Assembly (NCBI GenBank): GCA_017694735.1
Contig: JADIMN010000063.1
Span: forward strand, 1-5,107
Length of the DNA: 5,107 nucleotides
From: Candidatus Alectryobacillus merdavium
Lineage (GTDB): Bacteria; Bacillota_I; Bacilli_A; RFN20; CAG-826
Direction: 5' to 3'
The notes under the pieces were generated by a model. It made no database searches. It worked only from the letters and a program-made list of their open reading frames with translations, and was not told the DNA's origin. Of this stretch, positions 1 to 5,107 are shown piece by piece (positions within the stretch are counted from its first letter, which is position 1; the number at the start of each line of letters is the position of its first letter). A program made the translations under genes and the position numbers.

Positions 1-1667
1 TCATATGACTCAACGTAATAAGATTTTTTATAAAGATTTTCTGCTTTTACAATTTCATCATTAATATCTTTAAAACCATCTCTTAATTTATTTAATTCCA
101 AAACCATCCTATCAATTTCGTTTATAATAGATTGACAATTATCAATATTAATAAACAAATCTTCTTTTAAAGCTTTATATTCAGTTAAATCATGATTTAA
201 TATTTCAACATTTATAGGCTTATTATTTATTTGTTCACTTATATTATTTAAAAGTTCAAAACATCTTTCAAATCTTTTTAAATAATCTTCTTCATCGTTT
301 AATTTTAACTTAACTAATAAAGTTTTCTTGCTTTTTAAAGAAACATATTCTTTATTAAGTAAATCATATGCTTTATCGCAATCATTCTTTAATTGTTTAA
401 TATAATTTTCAAATTCACTAATTATGGAATTAGTATTATCAATTTCTTTTTTTAAAACAATTAACTTATCATAAATTAAACTAAATGGTTGTCTATTAGC
501 AGTAAGAGTAGCTAAATCCAATTGTGTTTTAGCATTAGCTAATTTTCTTTCATTTTCTTGAAAAACTTCTAGAATATTTTTATGAGAATCATTAAAAATA
601 TAATATTTTTCATACTTTGGTATTTTATTATATATTGATATAATATCGCCAGAAATTTTCTTTGATTCTTTTACGATTTCAGTAAAATTATTATCATAAT
701 AAGTTTTAGCTTCAGATTCTTTATTTAACAAATCCTCAAGATTTTTTACATCCAAATTTAAAAAATCAATTCTTTTAGATGCTTCATTTAAATCAAGTTT
801 AGCTAAATTAATATTAATTTGAGCTATTTGATCTTTGAACTGTTTTATTCTCTTCTTTGGGTTTATATTATATAAAGAAATTTTTTCTTCTTCCATAGAT
901 GCAATTTTTTCTTTTACACTGCTTATTTTTTGTGGAATATTTTCATTAATTTCAAGGCATAAATCAGGTAACTTCTCAATTGCGTCATTTAACTCTGTTA
1001 AAACTTTATTTAAAAGTGGAAGCATTTTTAATGCCTCTTCATATTGAGCTGAATCTATTAAATCATTAAATTTTTCAAATTTTCTATCAACTTTATTTAA
1101 AATTAGGTCTATTGTTTCATCGGCAACTTCAAAAGAAGATTTGTTGACTATATATTTTTTTCTAACATTCGATTCAAATTCTTTTACTTTTAAAGCTGCA
1201 TTCCTAGCATCTTCTTCAGGCTGAATAATTTTTTTAAGCTCATCTCTAAAATTTTTAACTTTTTCTTCATAGTCGTCTAAAACCAATTTTGATTCTTCGT
1301 AAACTTTTTTAAAATCTTTCTTACTAGGATTTAAAATATAATCAAGCGCATCAGATAGAGCTTTAGAGGCCTTTGGATCATTATATTGGAGAATTTCTAA
1401 TGATTTTTTAACATTTTTTGAATATATTTCTGAATATAATAAATTTGAATGTGATATGATTTCTAATCTTTTTAAAATTTGACTGCATTCACCAATCATG
1501 ACACCGTGAAAATAAGAATATTTTAGTTCTAAATCTCTAATTTTTTTGTTTCTAATTCTTTTTGAAAAAACAAATATATAAAGCAAAATAAAAGCAACTA
1601 TTATTACAACAACAATAGAAACAACAATGCCGATAATTCCTTCAATAGATAATAAAAACCTTATCAT
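1..1667 (-). CDS. ezrA: Septation ring formation regulator EzrA, C-terminus cut by window edge
   Basis: The frame is open for 555 codons from an ATG at 1667 to the left edge. An in-frame TAA at 1673-1671 fixes the start, because the only membrane segment begins at once. Residues about 10-34 are a continuous hydrophobic helix followed by a basic cluster (SKRIRNKK), giving a single N-terminal anchor with the rest in the cytoplasm. Residues about 50-84 (YFHG..IGECSQILKRLEIISHSNLLYSEIYSK) match the conserved start of the EzrA rod. The remainder is highly charged, Leu/Ile/Lys/Glu-rich helix, as expected for spectrin-like repeats. EzrA binds FtsZ and limits Z-ring assembly to midcell in Firmicutes. 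B. subtilis EzrA is about 562 residues, so probably only a few tens of residues are missing. No good Shine-Dalgarno is visible (only AAAG). The identification rests on architecture and recognised N-terminal sequence; a generic coiled-coil membrane protein is the alternative. Confidence 0.85.
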   Translation of the reverse strand, partial: MIRFLLSIEGIIGIVVSIVVVIIVAFILLYIFVFSKRIRNKKIRDLELKYSYFHGVMIGECSQILKRLEIISHSNLLYSEIYSKNVKKSLEILQYNDPKASKALSDALDYILNPSKKDFKKVYEESKLVLDDYEEKVKNFRDELKKIIQPEEDARNAALKVKEFESNVRKKYIVNKSSFEVADETIDLILNKVDRKFEKFNDLIDSAQYEEALKMLPLLNKVLTELNDAIEKLPDLCLEINENIPQKISSVKEKIASMEEEKISLYNINPKKRIKQFKDQIAQININLAKLDLNEASKRIDFLNLDVKNLEDLLNKESEAKTYYDNNFTEIVKESKKISGDIISIYNKIPKYEKYYIFNDSHKNILEVFQENERKLANAKTQLDLATLTANRQPFSLIYDKLIVLKKEIDNTNSIISEFENYIKQLKNDCDKAYDLLNKEYVSLKSKKTLLVKLKLNDEEDYLKRFERCFELLNNISEQINNKPINVEILNHDLTEYKALKEDLFINIDNCQSIINEIDRMVLELNKLRDGFKDINDEIVKAENLYKKSYYVESY

Positions 1668-1687
1668 ACTTTAAATATTTTATATAA

Positions 1688-1698
1688 AATATAGTATA
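1688..1698 (-). promoter_or_regulatory. Possible ezrA -10 elements
   Basis: On the minus strand, TATACT (1698-1693) overlaps TATATT (1693-1688), 20-30 bases before the ezrA ATG. Neither has a recognisable -35 box at 16-18 bases or an extended TGn motif. The region is so AT-rich that such hexamers are expected by chance, so this is a weak call based only on position. Confidence 0.25.
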
Positions 1699-1755
1699 AA
1701 ATAAAGTTGTTATTGTGATTTTGTTGCAAATTTCATCTAAATTTACAAAAAAGAT

Positions 1756-1785
1756 TTGATTTTAATGTTTAAAGTATATTAAAAT
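1756..1785 (+). promoter_or_regulatory. Candidate sigma-A promoter of rpsD
   Basis: TTGATT (1756-1761) and TAAAAT (1780-1785) are separated by 18 bases and match the sigma-A consensus at 4/6 and 5/6 positions. Transcription would start near 1792, exactly where the first leader hairpin begins, giving an untranslated leader of about 150 bases. The agreement of promoter and hairpin positions is the main support; in this AT-rich DNA the hexamers alone would be weak. Confidence 0.5.
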
Positions 1786-1791
1786 ATTAAA

Positions 1792-1945
1792 GCATGTCAT
1801 AAGCATGCAAATATTTATTTGTCTGATGATTATGTTATTTTATTAAGTAACTTGTTGCTTAGCAAGCGAAAATTATTCATCCGAAATAAAGAATTTGCAC
1901 CTATGCTTTATTTCATGTGAAAATAAAGAAAGGAGAACATAAATA
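1792..1945 (+). promoter_or_regulatory. Structured rpsD leader with a possible ribosome-binding-site switch
   Basis: This gene-free stretch before rpsD carries several complementary segments. (a) GCATG 1792-1796 pairs with CATGC 1804-1808. (b) Bases 1852-1860 pair with 1864-1872 around an AGC loop, with one mismatch. (c) GAAATAAAG 1883-1891 pairs perfectly with CTTTATTTC 1906-1914 (hairpin A), and CAT 1878-1880 can add ATG 1915-1917. (d) The same CTTTATTTC can instead pair with GAAAATAAAG 1919-1928 around an ATGT loop with one bulged A (hairpin B). In that form CCT 1900-1902 can reach AGG 1931-1933 of the Shine-Dalgarno AAAGGAG (1929-1935). A and B exclude each other. S4 is known to repress its own synthesis through mRNA leaders in E. 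coli and B. subtilis, so an S4-responsive leader is plausible here. The pairings are seen; the regulation is inferred. Confidence 0.55.
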
Positions 1946-2554
1946 ATGAGAGACACAGGATCAACTTGGAAAAGAAGTAGATATTTAAACATGTCTTTAA
2001 GTGAAACTGGTGATGAATTAAAAAAGAGACCTTATATCCCAGGACAACACGGTTCACCATTAAGAAGAAAAAAATCTTCAGAATATGGAAAGCAACTTAT
2101 TGAAAAACAAAAATTAAGAAGCTTATATGGTGTTAACGAAAGACAATTTAGAAGATTATTTAATATCGCTTCTAAAGCTAAAGGTGTTACTGGCTTAGAA
2201 TTCTTCAGAATTCTTGAATCTAGATTAGACAATTTAGTCTATAGATTAGGTTTTGCCAGAACTAGAAAGGCTGCAAGACAACTTGTTAATCACGGTCACA
2301 TTCTTGTAAACGGTAAGAAAGTTGATATTCCATCATATCTTTGCAAAATTAATGATGAAATTTCAATTAAAGAAGCTTCAAGAAATTTAAAAGTTATTAA
2401 AGAATCTCTTGAAAGTTCACCAGCTTTACCAGGATATGTCGAATTCAATAAAGATAAGTTAACCGGTAAATTCATTAGACTTCCAGAAAGAAATGAATTA
2501 ACTAGTGAAATTAATGAATCTGCAATTATTGAATACTACAACAGATTGTTATAA
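1946..2554 (+). CDS. rpsD: 30S ribosomal protein S4
   Basis: This 202-residue protein has the usual length of bacterial S4. S4 is a primary 16S rRNA-binding protein that nucleates assembly of the 30S body, lines the mRNA entry region and is commonly an autogenous translational repressor. Typical blocks are present: TGSTWKRSR near the N-terminus, KRPYIPGQHG (27-36), YGVNERQFRRLF (61-72), then the S4 RNA-binding domain at about 92-155 with SRLDNLVYRLG, ARTRKAARQLVNHGHI and VDIPSY. The C-terminus has RLPER and EINE. It is the cysteine-poor form without the N-terminal zinc-binding cysteines. The N-terminus reads MRDTGS, slightly shorter than the common MARYTG form, but an in-frame TAA at 1940-1942 and a good AAAGGAG ten bases before the ATG fix the start. 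It is monocistronic, convergent with tyrS and divergent from ezrA. Confidence 0.98.
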   Translation: MRDTGSTWKRSRYLNMSLSETGDELKKRPYIPGQHGSPLRRKKSSEYGKQLIEKQKLRSLYGVNERQFRRLFNIASKAKGVTGLEFFRILESRLDNLVYRLGFARTRKAARQLVNHGHILVNGKKVDIPSYLCKINDEISIKEASRNLKVIKESLESSPALPGYVEFNKDKLTGKFIRLPERNELTSEINESAIIEYYNRLL

Positions 2555-2570
2555 TCAGTACAGAAAATTA

Positions 2571-2602
2571 AAAGAAGAAAGCTCTGCTTTCTTCTTTTTT
2601 TT
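2571..2602. terminator. Bidirectional Rho-independent terminator between rpsD and tyrS
   Basis: Bases 2571-2582 are perfectly complementary to 2586-2597 around a three-base loop. On the plus strand the stem runs into T2595-T2602, a classic terminator for rpsD. On the minus strand the same stem is followed by TTTTAATTTT, so it can also end tyrS transcription. It begins 16 bases after the rpsD stop and lies 3 bases beyond the tyrS stop, and its T-tract runs into the tyrS stop codon. One element therefore serves two convergent genes. Confidence 0.9.
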
Positions 2603-3857
2603 ATTCTAAATTAATTAAATAATAATTTTTCTTTCCCTTTTTAAGGATGATAAACTTGCCATATAATGCATTTTCTTTTTTGAGCAGTAAATCTTCTTTA
2701 TTAACTTTTTCTCCATTTATAGAAATCGAATTTCCATTAATCAATTCTCTCGCTTCTCTTTTTGAATTACAAATTTTTGTTGTAAGCAATGTATCAAGTA
2801 AAGAAATATTTTCGTTTAAATTAAATATATAGCCATTAAATAATTCCAATATTTGTTCTTCACTTAAATCTGAAAATTGGTTTTTAAAAAATGCTTCACT
2901 CATTTTAACTGCAATATTAGCCTTTTCTTCTCCATGAATTATCTTCACTACTTCATATGCAAGTCTTTTTTGAGCAATTCTTGAACCTAAATTTGCTAAA
3001 TGCTCTTTTTCAATTTCATTTATTTCTTCAACAGGTATAAATGTAAAAACTTTTAAATAATGAACAGCATCATTATCACCAGAATTTAAGAAATATTGAT
3101 ATAGTTTATAAGGAGTGGTCATTTTTTCGTTTAAATAAAGTGCTCCACCTTCGCTTTTACCAAATTTTTTGCCATCACTGGTTGTAATTAAATGTAATAC
3201 CATGCAACCGACTTTTTCTTGGTCGCCTTTTAATTTTCTTATTAATTCTAAACCAGTAGTTAAATTACCCCATTGATCACTACCACCAATTTGTAAATTA
3301 CAATTATATTTTTCATGAATTTTATAAAAATCAATTGATTGTAATAACATATATGAAAATTCTGTATATGAAATTCCGTTTTCTAATCTTGAAGCAACAA
3401 CTTCTTTACTTAACATATAATTAATATTAATGAATTTTCCATAATCTCTTAAATATTCAAGTAATGAAATATCTTTTATCCAATCATAATTATTAACAAG
3501 TAAAGCTTTGCTAGAATCAGAGAAATCAATAAATCTAGATAATTGCTTTTTAATATTTTCGACGTTATTTAAAACATCTTCTGTTTTTAAAAATACTCTC
3601 TCTTTGCTTTTTCCGCTTGGATCTCCAATCATTCCAGTTGCTCCACCAACTAAAGCAATAACACTATGTCCGTATTGTCTAAATCTCATCAAGGTCATAA
3701 TCATAACAAAATTACCGATTTGCAAACTTGAAGCACTTGGATCAAAACCGCAATAAATAGTTTGTGGAGTTTTCAACAATTCTTTTACCAAATCTTTGTT
3801 AGAATAATCTTTAATAAGCCCTCTAGCATCTAATTCGTCAATAATATTGTCAAACAT
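2601..3857 (-). CDS. tyrS: Tyrosyl-tRNA synthetase (class I)
   Basis: This 418-residue cytoplasmic enzyme activates Tyr with ATP and charges tRNA-Tyr. It matches the Bacillus enzyme throughout: CGFDPSASSLQIGN (36-49, HIGH region), GGATGMIGDPSG (71-82), NNYDW (122-126), Tyr-pocket residues Y35, D79, Y169, Q173 and D176, GGSDQWGN (191-198), and KFGKS (231-235, the KMSKS equivalent). An S4-type RNA-binding domain fills about 352-415 and ends in KKGKKNYYLI. The HIGH signature is altered: Gln46 stands where the Geobacillus enzyme has His45, Asn49 replaces His48 and Ser41 replaces Thr40. Everything else argues for a working enzyme. The start is supported by AAAGAGGTG (3871-3863) a few bases upstream. 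It lies 50 bases downstream of the LacI-family gene with its own promoter; there is no room for a T-box leader. Confidence 0.97.
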   Translation of the reverse strand: MFDNIIDELDARGLIKDYSNKDLVKELLKTPQTIYCGFDPSASSLQIGNFVMIMTLMRFRQYGHSVIALVGGATGMIGDPSGKSKERVFLKTEDVLNNVENIKKQLSRFIDFSDSSKALLVNNYDWIKDISLLEYLRDYGKFININYMLSKEVVASRLENGISYTEFSYMLLQSIDFYKIHEKYNCNLQIGGSDQWGNLTTGLELIRKLKGDQEKVGCMVLHLITTSDGKKFGKSEGGALYLNEKMTTPYKLYQYFLNSGDNDAVHYLKVFTFIPVEEINEIEKEHLANLGSRIAQKRLAYEVVKIIHGEEKANIAVKMSEAFFKNQFSDLSEEQILELFNGYIFNLNENISLLDTLLTTKICNSKREARELINGNSISINGEKVNKEDLLLKKENALYGKFIILKKGKKNYYLINLE

Positions 3858-3884
3858 AAAAACACCTCTTTCTAAGCATTTAAA

Positions 3885-3893
3885 ATTATATCA
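3885..3893 (-). promoter_or_regulatory. Extended -10 promoter for tyrS
   Basis: On the minus strand TGATATAAT (3893-3885) is a perfect TGn-TATAAT extended -10 box. The -35 position, which falls on the stop codon of the upstream gene, is poor (TTATAA at 17 bases), as extended -10 promoters tolerate. Transcription would start near 3878, leaving a leader of about 20 bases that carries the AGAGGTG ribosome binding site. Readthrough from the upstream regulator gene is also likely, since no terminator lies between them. Confidence 0.6.
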
Positions 3894-3907
3894 AAATATT
3901 AATATAT

Positions 3908-4909
3908 TTATAAAGTTGTAGATAAATAATTTATTTTTGTTTCAAATTTTACAACTTTTTTGTTTAATTCATCATTTGATAAATCAACAAGCATATAACA
4001 TGCTCTTTTACCAACTTCGTTAAAATCAATGTATAAATTTGAAATATTTGGTCGAATAATTTTTGAATACTTTGTTCCTATAATAGAAATTACTTCTATA
4101 TCTTTTGGAACATTTAGTCCATTATCTTCGGCAGCATTTATAACAGCGGCTGCGATAGAATCACGATATGCTACAAAATATCCCTTTTTATTATATTTAA
4201 AATATTCTTTAAAATCTTCATAAGTTTGTGAATACGAATCATCACAATTAAAAATATGATAAGGTTTATTATTTAAATTATGAATGTCTATAAAAACTTT
4301 CTCTACTCTGTTTAATAAACGACCACCATTATGAACATGAATAAATGTCATTTCTTTTCCGTTTTTAGCAAAATTATCTAAAATAATTTTTCTAATAAGT
4401 TCATCATGATTAAATAGGATACACCCTGTTGTATTGCCAGTTATATTATGATTAATAATGATAACTGGAACACTATATGAATTAATGCTTCTTATATCAT
4501 CGCCTGTTAATTCATCATCAAAAATAATAACACCATCAACGTGTGATTTTATGACATCTTCAATGACTTTATATGCGTCAAGTTTAGAATGCGATGTAGT
4601 AAATAAAGAAATTCTAAAACCTTTTTCTTTTGCTACTTCACTTATACCATTAATTAAGTTTGAAATATAAACATAGTTAGTACTTGGAATTACAACGCCA
4701 ATAGTAACAGTTTTTGAGGTAGCAAGTCCTTGAGCTAACGCACTTGGCTTATATCCAAGTTCTTTAATAACCTTATTTACTTTATCTTTAGATTCTTGAG
4801 AAACATTGTCTCCGTTATTAATAACTCTTGAAACGGTTGCTAAAGAGACGCCTGCCTTCTTAGCAACTTCGTAAATAGTTACTCTAGCTTTCTTATTGGT
4901 GCTATCCAT
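3908..4909 (-). CDS. LacI/GalR-family transcriptional regulator, CcpA-like
   Basis: This 333-residue protein has the CcpA length (about 334) and layout. Residues 10-31 (VTIYEVAKKAGVSLATVSRVIN) form the LacI helix-turn-helix, nearly the CcpA VTIYDVA...SMATVSRVVN. Residues 52-64 (GYKPSALAQGLAT) are the hinge helix that inserts into the operator minor groove. The periplasmic-binding-protein-like core starts at TVTIGVVIPSTN (67-78) and ends near RPN (286-288) and LSTT (329-332). CcpA represses or activates carbon genes after binding Ser46-phosphorylated HPr. Location beside tyrS, rpsD and ezrA matches the B. subtilis ccpA neighbourhood. However, the Tyr and Arg residues that contact HPr in CcpA are not conserved here, and the usual GFD reads GTK (278-280), so its effector may differ. 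Hence no symbol is given, although a ccpA origin is likely. The start is supported by CAGGT eight bases before the ATG. Confidence 0.88.
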   Translation of the reverse strand: MDSTNKKARVTIYEVAKKAGVSLATVSRVINNGDNVSQESKDKVNKVIKELGYKPSALAQGLATSKTVTIGVVIPSTNYVYISNLINGISEVAKEKGFRISLFTTSHSKLDAYKVIEDVIKSHVDGVIIFDDELTGDDIRSINSYSVPVIIINHNITGNTTGCILFNHDELIRKIILDNFAKNGKEMTFIHVHNGGRLLNRVEKVFIDIHNLNNKPYHIFNCDDSYSQTYEDFKEYFKYNKKGYFVAYRDSIAAAVINAAEDNGLNVPKDIEVISIIGTKYSKIIRPNISNLYIDFNEVGKRACYMLVDLSNDELNKKVVKFETKINYLSTTL

Positions 4910-4927
4910 ATTTTTTTACCTGAAAAT

Positions 4928-4936
4928 ATTTTAACA
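4928..4936 (-). promoter_or_regulatory. Candidate extended -10 promoter of the CcpA-like gene
   Basis: On the minus strand TGTTAAAAT (4936-4928) reads TGn followed by TAAAAT, a 5/6 match to the -10 box, about 20 bases before the ATG. The best -35 candidate is TGATTT at a 16-base spacing, which is weak. The Shine-Dalgarno AGGT (4921-4918) follows directly, so the leader would be very short. The element is overlapped by an imperfect TGAAAA-type palindrome (4921-4936) that could serve as an operator. Confidence 0.45.
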
Positions 4937-4975
4937 CATATAAATTATTAAATCATTAAAAATTAAATATATTTA

Positions 4976-5009
4976 TGAAAAAACTGAAAATTTTTTCAAA
5001 AACTTTTCA
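4976..5009. repeat. Nested TGAAAA / TTTTCA inverted half-sites
   Basis: On the plus strand the order is TGAAAA (4976-4981), TGAAAA (4985-4990), TTTTCA (4993-4998) and TTTTCA (5004-5009). The inner pair makes TGAAAATTTTTTCA, which has the outer arms of a catabolite-responsive element (TGWAANCGNTNWCA) but lacks its central CG. It lies 67-100 bases upstream of the CcpA-like gene. It could be an operator of that regulator, or chance in an AT-rich spacer. Confidence 0.35.
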
Positions 5010-5045
5010 AAAGATTGTATTTAATCAAAAATTATTATTAGAAAT

Positions 5046-5077
5046 AAAAAAATCTAACATCTTTTTAGATATTAGAT
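5046..5077 (-). terminator. Rho-independent terminator after the putative tRNA
   Basis: Read on the minus strand, 5077-5067 pairs with 5062-5052 in an 11-bp stem (one U-G pair) around an AAAA loop, followed by a run of T from 5051 to 5046. On the plus strand the wobble becomes a C-A mismatch and no T-tract follows, so it acts on minus-strand transcription. It closes the transcript entering from the right edge and insulates the CcpA-like gene. Confidence 0.8.
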
Positions 5078-5092
5078 ATAACTTTCATAAAG

Positions 5093-5107
5093 TGGTGGGT
5101 GCTAAGG
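5093..5107 (-). tRNA. Probable 3' end of a tRNA, cut by window edge
   Basis: On the minus strand the last 15 bases read CCTT, AGCACCC, A, CCA. This fits tRNA positions 62-65 (T-stem 3' strand), 66-72 (acceptor 3' strand), the discriminator A73 and an encoded CCA tail. A minus-strand terminator begins 15 bases further on, as expected after a tRNA gene. If paired normally the acceptor 5' strand would be GGGTGCT. Position 70 is C, so the G3-U70 pair of tRNA-Ala and tmRNA is absent. The isoacceptor cannot be named from this fragment, and a chance match cannot be excluded. Confidence 0.5.

Noticed and set aside
835..1047. Plus-strand open frame of 70 codons
   Set aside because: It lies wholly antisense to ezrA, has no ribosome binding site and encodes a low-complexity Phe/Ser/Ile peptide typical of the reverse strand of a Lys/Glu/Asn-rich gene.
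1826..1920. Tiny upstream open frames in the rpsD leader (ATG at 1826 and at 1903)
   Set aside because: They encode only five or six residues and have no Shine-Dalgarno. They are most likely chance within structured leader RNA, although the one at 1903 overlaps the switch hairpins.
2200..2217. AGAATTCTT direct repeat
   Set aside because: It falls inside conserved S4 coding sequence and arises from synonymous codon use, not from a repeat element.
2032..2232. Minus-strand open frame antisense to rpsD
   Set aside because: The opposite strand encodes a highly conserved ribosomal protein, and this frame has no recognisable product.
3858..3907. T-box leader expected before an aminoacyl-tRNA synthetase gene
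   Set aside because: Only 50 bases separate tyrS from the upstream stop, with a promoter inside them; there is no room for specifier or antiterminator stems.
2647..4670. Plus-strand open frames at 2647-2832, 3508-3756, 4029-4223 and 4458-4670
   Set aside because: All lie antisense to tyrS or the LacI-family gene, which are well supported; none has a credible start site or product.
1..4909. Mycoplasma-type genetic code with UGA as Trp
   Set aside because: Conserved Trp positions in rpsD and tyrS are TGG and no in-frame TGA was found; the data give no support for reassignment.
5003..5013. CTTTTCAAAAG palindrome as a hairpin
   Set aside because: The stem is only four or five AT-dominated pairs with almost no loop; it is better viewed as part of the TGAAAA half-site cluster.

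Overview
The window looks like chromosomal DNA from a low-GC, Bacilli-derived bacterium, probably on the Mollicutes/RF39/Acholeplasma side. The sequence is very AT-rich, arginine is coded mainly by AGA, and every gene is a housekeeping gene of Firmicutes type. UGA is not used for Trp: the conserved Trp codons in rpsD and tyrS are TGG, and no gene has an in-frame TGA. This argues against a Mycoplasma/Spiroplasma-type code. The taxonomic placement is inference.

Layout, left to right. (1) Bases 1-1667, minus strand: an almost complete ezrA (membrane-anchored regulator of the FtsZ ring) whose C-terminus is cut by the window edge. (2) Bases 1668-1945: a divergent intergenic region with a promoter and a structured leader for rpsD. 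(3) Bases 1946-2554, plus strand: rpsD, ribosomal protein S4. (4) Bases 2571-2602: a strong hairpin that can terminate transcription in both directions, between the convergent rpsD and tyrS. (5) Bases 2601-3857, minus strand: tyrS, tyrosyl-tRNA synthetase, with its own extended -10 promoter. (6) Bases 3908-4909, minus strand: a LacI/GalR-family regulator that resembles CcpA. (7) Bases 4910-5107: its upstream region with a cluster of TGAAAA half-sites, then a minus-strand terminator and what appears to be the 3' end of a minus-strand tRNA at the right edge.

The gene set ezrA - rpsD - tyrS - ccpA follows the order recalled for Bacillus subtilis, where acetate/acetoin genes (acsA, acuABC) and motPS lie between tyrS and ccpA. 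Here tyrS and the ccpA-like gene are only 50 bases apart, so this looks like a reduced version of an ancestral cluster. The genes do not form one pathway. They cover cell division, ribosome assembly and feedback, tRNA charging and carbon-responsive transcription.

I see no mobile element, CRISPR array, phage gene or defence system. The points most worth a second look are a possible two-state, pseudoknot-capable RNA switch in front of rpsD that could hide or expose its ribosome binding site; loss of the HPr-contact residues in the CcpA-like protein; and a Gln in place of the first His of the HIGH motif in TyrRS.
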